Shown: in pieces, positions 15,201 through 24,200 of the stretch | Position numbering within the stretch: the stretch's first letter is position 1 | How the letters are laid out: every line of letters starts with the position of its first letter | Source: Diospyros lotus | Lineage: Eukaryota > Streptophyta > Magnoliopsida > Ericales > Ebenaceae | DNA length: 64,000 nucleotides | Direction: 5' to 3' | NCBI RefSeq assembly: GCF_014633365.1 | Contig: NC_068339.1 | Coordinates: forward strand, 12,361,925-12,425,924 | The notes under the pieces: model-generated | Told to the model about the DNA's origin: nothing | What the model saw: only the letters and a program-made list of their open reading frames with translations | The model's database searches: none | Program-made: the position numbers and the translations under genes

Positions 15201-18200
15201 CAGCATCCTTCTGCTGCAGAGGAGACTCCCATTGTTTCATACGCAAGCTATTCGTCATGGTAGAATTCTCAAGAGCAGGACAAGTCAAAGGCCAAGAAAT
15301 CGAAGTGCTGTCCATCCTAAATCCCCACACTTCCCTTTTGTAACTAGCTCACCCAATCACCTCTAAAATTGATCCAATAAGTGGCAAATTGCAGCCACTA
15401 TTATGCTTCAAGGTAAGTCTATTGTAGCAGTGGAAGAAATCACACACTTACAGCGATTTGATCGACCTTCTAGAGTTCCCTAGATCTCCATCCGAAGTGT
15501 GAATCAACGCTACAGTGGTCACCTTCACAACCGAGATCGCCGAAGTCATGGAACTGATTTAGATCGCCTGCTGATCCTGGTTTTCGTAATCGCCTTCAAA
15601 TTCCGAGAGTCAAGCTCCTTGCATCGGAACCAACTGGCCAAGCCGTCTTCCAATTCCAAGCCTCAAACATCAGCCGACCTCTCCTCCTTGTGCGCCGGAT
15701 TCATTTCCCCTTGTGCGTCAGAATCAATTCTGAGATTCCATTGGGGATCTCCTGGTTGCTTCTTTGTCTTGAACGCCCAATTCACCGGAATAACCGTAAT
15801 TGCACCAAAAGAAGAAATTGAAGGCTAAGGTTCTGCTCCAAGAGTCGCCCCTGCCTCGTCTTCTCATCTGCGCACTCTCTGATTATTGCCTCACCTCCTT
15901 TCGCTGGAAATCGCTGCTCTAAGAATCGAACAACCTTCCAGATTGATGGAATTATGCCAGATTACTAAAGTTTCTCCACTGGAATCGTCTGGGCTGCTCA
16001 TCTTCCTTGAGCGACTGTGATGCAACCAACGAAATTATGCGGAATTAAGAATTTGATGGTTGCAGTAGCTTACGACTTGGCTTACAAATCTGCTTAAGCT
16101 GCTTCGCCCATCCGCTTCGAACAAACTTATTGCGATTCGTGGCTGAGCGTCTACCTTCTGCTTGTTCCAAGGAAAGTCGAACAACTCTTCCAGATTACAA
16201 GCCGTGATCGCTTGTACCTCAGCTTCCCAATCGCTCCTCCTGCAATTCGACCGATTCCGTGATGCTCGCTAGTTGAACTGGATGTGAACGACAGGGCCTG
16301 CACCTTCTTCAATCGATTCCGTTACTGTCCGTCGAAGTCCAAGTTCAATTCCAATTAACTGGATCAGCGACGGAAATTATCTCCACGTTCGATTGAAGTT
16401 AATCTGGCTCGCCGAAATTCACTCAAGGATCTACTTCGACAGCGCATTCCTAGATTGCACCAATCGTTACCAGAATTCCGACATTGAACTCGCTGCTATA
16501 AACAGCCTACCACAGTCGCGATCAACCAGCTTTAGGAATTCCGATTCCGTTGGATTCACCGGGCCACTTGGATCGTCTCAAGCCCCGCTACCTTAATCGC
16601 CAACAATCGCTCACCTCACAGTAATCGCTTTGAAGCCCCCTCGATCTGGAACTTAATCACTGAAATTTATTTCACCGATCTCGTCAACTGAAATCAAACC
16701 TACAGGCAAGGATTGACTTCTCTGATACCAATTGTCATGTCCCTAGGGTTCATGACTGGTTTAAGATGTAATTAGAAGGAATTCGGAAGTTAGATCGGAA
16801 GAGATGGGAGGAAGTTAGGGAGAACAAAACAGTGAGGGAAAGAAAAGGGAAAGAAAGAGAGAGATTAGAGAGAAATTGGAGGGAGATTGAGAGAATGCAA
16901 GAGAGGGAAATAAGAGATTTCAATTCATCAATTCAAGCATATCCAATAAACTCCTAACAGCAGCCTTATATAAGCATCATTGACTTCTAACAGCCTAACC
17001 ACTTACTAACAATATATCCTAACAGTTATTATAAACCTATTACAAGATTACCCCATTTTATTATATTCCTATTACAACATTGACCCTCCTATACTCCTAG
17101 GTACATGACAGAATACTACTCTATGAATCCACAAATAGTCAACTCAGCAAGCCAGAAACCTAGTAAAAAATAATTGATCAAATTGTAACACAGAAAAAGA
17201 ACAAATCCAGGAAGCCCTTAAAATTACAAGGCATGTATTGCACAAAAGATAGCCATCTCACGTAAAACATGAAAAATGCCATCAACTGCCCGAATATGAG
17301 ACAAGAAACTGTTCCCCAATCCTTGTCCTTGATGTGCACCACGAACAAGTCCTGCTATGTCATGGATTTCTAAGAAAGCTGATACCTATCCACAAATAAA
17401 ACAAGTTAAAAACAGAAATTAAGTACAAGAAGCAAATGCATGCAAGAGAGGTATTTGGATATGGATATTGTTGCCTAAGCTGTTGGATAGAAAGTTAACT
17501 TTATCTTTCATATTATTTCACTACATAACTGGTCAAAACACGTGCAACAATTTAAATTTTGGGTTGGGAGTGAGGTTTGAATGCAGGATTTTGTCTACTT
17601 TGATACCATGTTGAATTATTAATTACCATCTGATCTAAAGGCTTAAGTTGTTAGATTGAGGACTAACTTTATCTTTTATATTGTTATTTTACTCTCAACA
17701 GATATATAGCATCACAATCATAAATGCGGAGAGAAAATTAAAATCAAGAATATATGATAGGGAACAACAACAAAATGGTATATAACTTAAGCTATGAGTA
17801 GAATTGACTATATCCTGAAAATTGACAATCAAGAGATACAAAAGGGAAGGATTGGTTATCCATAAGAAAGGGATAGAACAAAAGGCACAAGTACCAGAGC
17901 ACTTCTAGAGTCATGATGCAAGAAATCAGTAAGAAAATTAAAGACAGATTAAATGTACTTCTTGGGAATTACACGAATTAGTCACAATGCTTCAACTTAA
18001 AAGATAAAAAGTTCCTCTTTACGTTAATCCATATTAAGGTGTACTTACTGACTTCTAAATATGAATGCTCTACCTTAACCCTTCAAAGGACTAAACCTGC
18101 ATCTAGTTAAGTAAAATTCTTAATGTATCAAAGATCAAATGAAATACAAGACTGAGATGGGAAAACATGGCAGAACTAAAGCTATTAGACATTTCAAATT

Positions 18201-21200
18201 AAATCAAAGTCTCAAAAGTCACATTCAAATGTAGCAATTTTACAGTATTCTGACTAAACTGCAAAGTGTAATGAGTCAAATCACAAACCTCATTCTTTGG
18301 CTTGTACAACTGACAAAGCCATTCAAAACGTTCATCTGGAACATTAACTCGAGCCTCATTGGGCTCAATGGTACAGAAAGGAAAGTTCTCTGCTGCTATT
18401 GACAATTTAGTCAGTGTGTTAAAAAGAGTAGATTTTCCCACATTTGGCAAGCCAACCTGCCAAACAATAGAATAAACAATCTGAGCATTAGATAATAGAG
18501 CAACAAAAATATGCTCCAGATAAGATCAGTGAAAGTAGGTAAGAGTCATTTATGTGTAAGCATCTAAAGTTTTGTTATAATGTTGTTTGCTGTTGCTGTT
18601 TTTATCTCTTATGTTTTCAGACATTATTTGTTGTTGTTATTATGTTAGTTATTGCTGTAAAGAGGCGGTGCCTCCTCCGTTTGTAATGAGCTGCCTATTT
18701 AAGCAGCTCTTATACTCTTTCTCAAATTAATTCAATTTTACACTCAGCAGTTCATTTCTCGTCTTCTCTTTTGTTTCTTCTCTCCAATTTCATTTGTCAT
18801 TGCTAGTGCCCTAGGGTTTCCTTTACATGGTATCAGAGCCATCTGCTCTAACCTAATGGCCTCGAATCACACTCTCAGCTCCTCTTCATCCTCTCCTCCT
18901 CGATCTTCCTCCTCCTTATCAACTGCTACTCAATCGGAATTTTCAGCAGTAGCCAAAGCCTTCAATTACATTCCGATCAAACCTGATTCCAGTAATTACA
19001 TTTTCTGAAAAGCACAAATTCTCGCCACAATTCGAGCTTTTAATCTTGTGTCGTTCCTCAATAAATCATCTCCTCCATTAAAGTTTTTGCCTAATTCAGA
19101 AGGAAAAGAAATGACAATCAGTCCAGAATATTTGAACTGGATTCAATCAGATCAACTTCTATCGGGATGGCTCTTCTCCACCATTGATAAGGAAGTGCTT
19201 GCGCAGGTGATTTACTGTGAATCATCTGCCGAGATATGGATTTCTTTAGAAAATTTATATTCTCGTCAGACAATAGCAAAATCATTTCAGTTGAAACAAC
19301 AGTTAAGATCCATAAAGAATGATTCACTCTCTATTAATGATTATATACTAAAGATTAAGACGATAGGACATGCTTTGGCAGCTATTAGAGAACCGTTAAA
19401 TGACAAAGACATATTACTTGATTGTGAAAAATTAGCTAAGGGGAGCAGTGCACGTAGGAGACCATTGGAGCCTCAATTGCAACAGAAGAATGCTTCATTT
19501 TCAGTTGGAATGAGGCCTCAATGGCAACAAATAAGGCTTCATTTTTAGTTGGCAGCAACTGGGATAAGGAGCAGTGTAGCTAGAAGAATCAAACATGGGA
19601 AAAGAAGTTTGAGAATGAGTTTAGCCGTAGGGACAAAGGAACAAGCAGTGGGATTCATGAAGAGTGCGAGGAATTCACCGTATGTTCTGCGAGAAGCTGC
19701 AGGAGTTTGCAATGATACTGATCAAGAAGTATCATTACAACATGTCCGCTGAATACTTCGATGATTATCGCGGGAGTTTTAACAAAGATGAATTCATTAA
19801 AATGGAGCAGCCAAAGGAGAAATTGAGGAGGTGGGAAGTAGATTCACGACCTACCTCCAATGCAGAGTGGAAGAAGTATAATGGCCTAGGTGGAATGGAC
19901 AAGAAAGGTGACGATAATGACAGTGATGGCGACAATAGTGGCATTTGTAGGGGTTCAGTACAGGGTGTGTGAGCAAAAAGAGAATTAAAGGAACACACTG
20001 GTTTCTTTAGAAAGGAAGTTCCTGATGAGGATGTTCCAAATGATACTCATGTAAGGCAAAAACTAAAGCTAAAGGATGGAGCTAGTTGGATGATAGAGAT
20101 AACAGGAGGCAACTGGGAGTTTTTGGAGTTGGAAAATAATTATCCGACTAAGATTGACAAGATAGAAGAAGAATTAATACATCGAAGGGCAATTACCAAA
20201 AGGTTGTAAGACGAAAGCTGGGAAGTAATTGATGAAGTGACAAAGGAAGTCAAGACCGACACATTACCCCTGATGGTTAGTACATGGGCTGGAGGACTTG
20301 GGGGTAACTTGGATCAGAATTTGGCTATAAATCATGTGGGGGGTAAGGATCTTGATGGAGGCCCTGTTTCAACCATTGGAGAATCTGTGGAACGTTCTCA
20401 TCCCTCCCAATGCAATCAACATGTCAGGACAGGAGGGGCAATTGCAGGGATGGACACGATAACAACATTGGAGAAGAAAATTGTGGAAGATAAATATGGG
20501 GTGTACGGCTATGATCGGGAAACGACTCTGGGCAAGGAGTTACTGTTGTAATTGTTCAAATTCCAGTTGATGAGCTACAATATCAGGGTTGGTTTTGGCT
20601 GGCAAGGAAGATTAAGTCCCTTACTATCACTGGAAATGGCATGATTGAGCATGTATCTCCGGCGGAAACATCTTCTAACGTTGTAAAGGTGTGGATTGGG
20701 TAAGGAATTTCAAAGACAGCTAATAACTGGTGGGAAGTTGAAAGAAATAGCTGAAGAAGTCAAAAGTTTAGTAGTAAGGAACAAAACTACGACTGCTTTA
20801 GTGGTTCTTGCTCTAGCGGGAAAATTCAAGTTTCTATGTACTGTATTGACAAAGGAACCAACTGCTAGAATTGGGGTCATGGCAGCACCTAATTCTGAAG
20901 CTTACAAGCAACCCTCATCTAAGTATCCAACGCAAGTCGACAATTTGCCATTGCTGCAATTCCAAGATATTGCTAGTAACTTTGCAATAGAACATGGTAG
21001 TGGGCTAGGTGGAAATGCAATAACTGCAGCTAGGGATACTTGCTTAACTTACTTACTTGTATGGGATGGGGATGAACTAGCAAAGGAAGTCACAGATACA
21101 GTTAATTCTTCCTTTAGACTCCAAGTTCCAACTACTAACCATATCAGGCCAGGTGCGGTTGATCATGTTTGTCAATGGAAGACCAAAATTGATTGGACAG

Positions 21201-24200
21201 CTATAGGAGGAGGTGGTTGTATTAGGCTTGCATTCGATAAAGTTTCTCCTATGGAAGTGGGGCAACTTAGGCTTGGAGTTAATCTTGGACACTTAAGAAC
21301 GAGGAAGAATAAGAGGCCTAGGAGGAGAAAGAAAGAAAGAAAGAAAAATCAGACAGAAAAGGTGGGAATTGGATGAAGCAATGGCTACTTGCTGCAAGTT
21401 CTTGGGGACAAAAACTCTCTCAAGGAGTGGGGAATTGTCATGATCTAAGGAGCATTAAAGGAGTAATATAATAATAGGCCTATTAGGATATATTTTAGCA
21501 ATTAGTTAGAAGCATGAGGGTAATTATGCAATCTGATATGCCTATATAGAGGGCTATTGTAATCAAATGGAGATGTGTTTGAATTGATATTGAATTTCTC
21601 ATCTTTCTCTCTAAGATTTCTCTCCAATCTCCCTCTCGTTTCTCCTCTAATTCCTCTCCCTCTTTCTACTGATTTCCCCCTTCTTCAATTCTGATTCTCC
21701 CCTAATTCCTATCACAATCCCAACTAACCCTAGGAATGTGGCAGTCGGTTGAAGAAATCCTTGTATGGGCTTAAATAAGCTCCTCGAGCCTGGTATATGA
21801 AACTGAAAACAGTGTTACAAATTTGGGGATTTGTTAGGGCTATGTCAAATGCTTCTTTGCTTATCAAGAAGATAGCTGGTTATGTGCTTTTTGTCTTGGT
21901 ATATGTTGATGATATATACTCATCACAGGTTCGGATTCCACAGCTCTTAGATCTTGTATTCATGACTTGGACACACATTTCGCTCTTAAGACTCTTGGCT
22001 CGGTGAATTACTTTCTAGGATTTAAAGCATATAGAGATAGCAGTGGTATATATCTAACTCAATCCAAATATGTTGGTGATTTGTTGAAAAAGGTTGTTAT
22101 GCAAGATTGCAAGCCTTGTCCAACTCCTATGGTTGCTGGAAATTCTTTAACTGATGAAGGAGAGTCATTTTCTAATCCATCTTTATACATAACTCTTATT
22201 GGCTCCTTGCAATACTTAACATATACTCGCCCTAACATAGCTTTTATAGTGAACAAATTGAGTCAATTTATGTCCAATTCTAAGGCTCAACATTGGTTAG
22301 TTTGTAAGAGATTACTTCGGTATCTTAAAGGGACTATTGGCTTGGGGTTGGTCTTCTCTCCTTCACTGGATGATATATCTTTATAAATTTACACAGATGC
22401 AGACCATGCTGGCTGCAAAGTGACTCGACAGTCTACTAGTGGATTTTGTGTTTATCTTGAAAGAAATCTTATTGTATGGGGGGTCCAAGAAAACAATCGG
22501 TTGTTTCTAGATCAGTTGGGGAGGCTAAGTACCAAATAGTTGCCGTAGCTCTAACATAATTGATGTGGCTAAAATCGCTATTTCTGGAATTGGGATATCC
22601 ATGTGTTGCTACTCCTATAGTGTGGAGTGACAATTTGGCTACCAAGAGCATGGCTGAAAATCTAGTCTTTCATTCTCGAACCAAGCATGTCGAGATTGAT
22701 ATACATTTTGTTTGTGAGAAGGTAGAAAATGATAAAAGTGGAAATCAGATTTGTTCTAATATCAGATCAGGTGGCTAACATTCTCACTAAAGGGTTGCCT
22801 AGAGACCGATTCTTCTTTCTATGTGAAAAACTTGGATTGAAGGTGTCTCCTGTACATGATGATTCTAGTGGTGATGCAGGACTGCCCAAGAATAAATGCT
22901 CAATCTTCATGGAGCCTGATTTGAAGGGGAGTGTGGAAGCATCTAAAGTTTTGTTATAATGTTGTTTGCTGTTGCTGTTTTTATCTCTTATGTTTTCAGC
23001 CATTATTTGTTGTTATTATGTTAGTTATTGCTGTAATGAGGCGGTGCCTCCTTCATTTGTAATGAGCGCTGCCTATTTAAGCAACTCTTATAATCTTTCT
23101 CAAATTAATTCAACTTTACACTCAGCAGTTCATTTCTCGACTTCTCTTTTGTTTCTTCTCTCCAATTTCATTTTTGTCATTGCTTGTGCCCTAGGGTTTC
23201 CTTTACAATTTAGAACTACAAAAGCCAAAGATATCAACAATTGAGAGCTATACCATTGAACAACTTGAAGCAGTGAGGTTGTCTGGATGCTTAATGAGAA
23301 GTGAGAGGTACTTTAAGGGTTTTACATTGTTTAAATTTTAAAAGAGTGCTATAGTTTCTTAATATCTAGTATAAAAAAATTCCAAATCTGCGGTACCAAA
23401 AACACATTCCATTCTCCGCAATGAATATAAGTAGTCTGCACTTGGAGTTTTTCTGTTGGCATTTCCCAAACATCTAAAGATTGAGAAATGCAATCTGGGA
23501 AAAATGATTAAGGATATAATGAACCTCCAAACTTAAGAGACTCGTGTCCAAATCTGTAATATGGACATGCAGCAATTGCACACTATATGATACCAAGGTA
23601 TCGCAATGGATACTCAGCAAACCCTCTCTGCACGGGGCAGGTTTGGGCGGGTATATTTAAAAATACAGGCTGGAATCAGGTCCCTGGCCCAACTATATAT
23701 ATAGTATTTTATTTATTTATAAATTATAATTCACAAGTTGAAAAACAAAACTCTGATCTAAAAATGCACATTGCACTAACTTGAGGTTTGTTATCAGTTA
23801 TCTCTTCAAATTGGCTAGTGCTCTCTCACTACGGGTCTGCAGGTCTGGTGGATTATTTTCTAAATTAATCTTCTGCAAAAGTCTCAATTGATTGTTTAAC
23901 TGTTAAGATGGGGTTGGAGCTTGGGTCACTTGTTGGATTTTATTATTTTATCTATTTAAACACTATATTTCTTTGCTTCTTGTTGCTGATACTTTTCTTT
24001 TGATTATTTTTATTTCCCTTGTAAGTAAAACAAAAGTAACCTAAAATATTATTATAGATTTTTAGATGAAATTTACCATGTACGGGTAGCCATAAGGCAC
24101 CCATACCCTATGGGTATGAGGATGTGAGGTTTAAACAAAGTACCAATTGGGGAGGGGTTCCCTACCCATATAACCCTCCACATTGCCATCCCTATACCTA

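Larger units (their letters stand above)
13865..17110 (-). mobile_element. non-autonomous LTR retrotransposon with orphan ORF (element A)
   Basis: Direct LTRs at 13865-14243 and 16733-17110 both run TGTCATG to CATGACA when read on the minus strand. The element is flanked by a perfect target-site duplication GAATA (13860-13864 and 17111-17115). On the minus strand the right LTR is the 5' LTR. It is followed two bases later by the primer-binding site TGGTATCAGA (initiator Met tRNA), a ~1.4 kb leader, one ORF and the polypurine tract AAGGCGGAGGGAAT before the left LTR. The LTRs differ at only about nine of 379 positions by eye, so insertion was recent. No gag, protease, integrase or RT is visible, so it depends on another element. 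It sits in an OLA1 intron in the gene's orientation. Confidence 0.93.
19441..21743 (+). mobile_element. 5'-truncated relative of element A nested in copia (element B)
   Basis: The left edge abuts copia gag inside what corresponds to the N-terminus of the element A ORF (LQQKNASF against LQQKDAAF). The right edge is a complete-looking LTR, 21436-21743, starting TGTCATG and ending near GGAATGTGGCA, similar to element A ends. Before the LTR stand TTCTTGGGGACAA and the polypurine tract AAGGAGTGGGGAAT, as in element A. There is no 5' LTR or primer site. Copia RT resumes right after 21743. Insertion near the RT followed by a deletion that joined copia gag to the middle of this element would explain the structure. 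Confidence 0.8.
18553..23207 (+). mobile_element. Ty1-copia retrotransposon, internally deleted and with nested insert
   Basis: LTRs lie at 18553-18827 and 22932-23207 (TGTG to TTTACA), with a perfect target-site duplication ATTTA at 18548-18552 and 23208-23212. The primer-binding site TGGTATCAGAGCC is at 18828-18840 and the polypurine tract TTGAAGGGGAG at 22921-22931. Only the N-terminal part of gag and the C-terminal part of RT plus RNase H remain. Protease, integrase and the RT start are gone, and 19441-21743 is occupied by a piece of a different LTR element. It lies in the first OLA1 intron, opposite to the gene. Confidence 0.93.

Noticed and set aside
15499..15828. 109-codon plus-strand ORF within element A
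   Set aside because: It lies antisense in the leader of a minus-strand LTR element, and its composition follows the leader; no recognisable domain.
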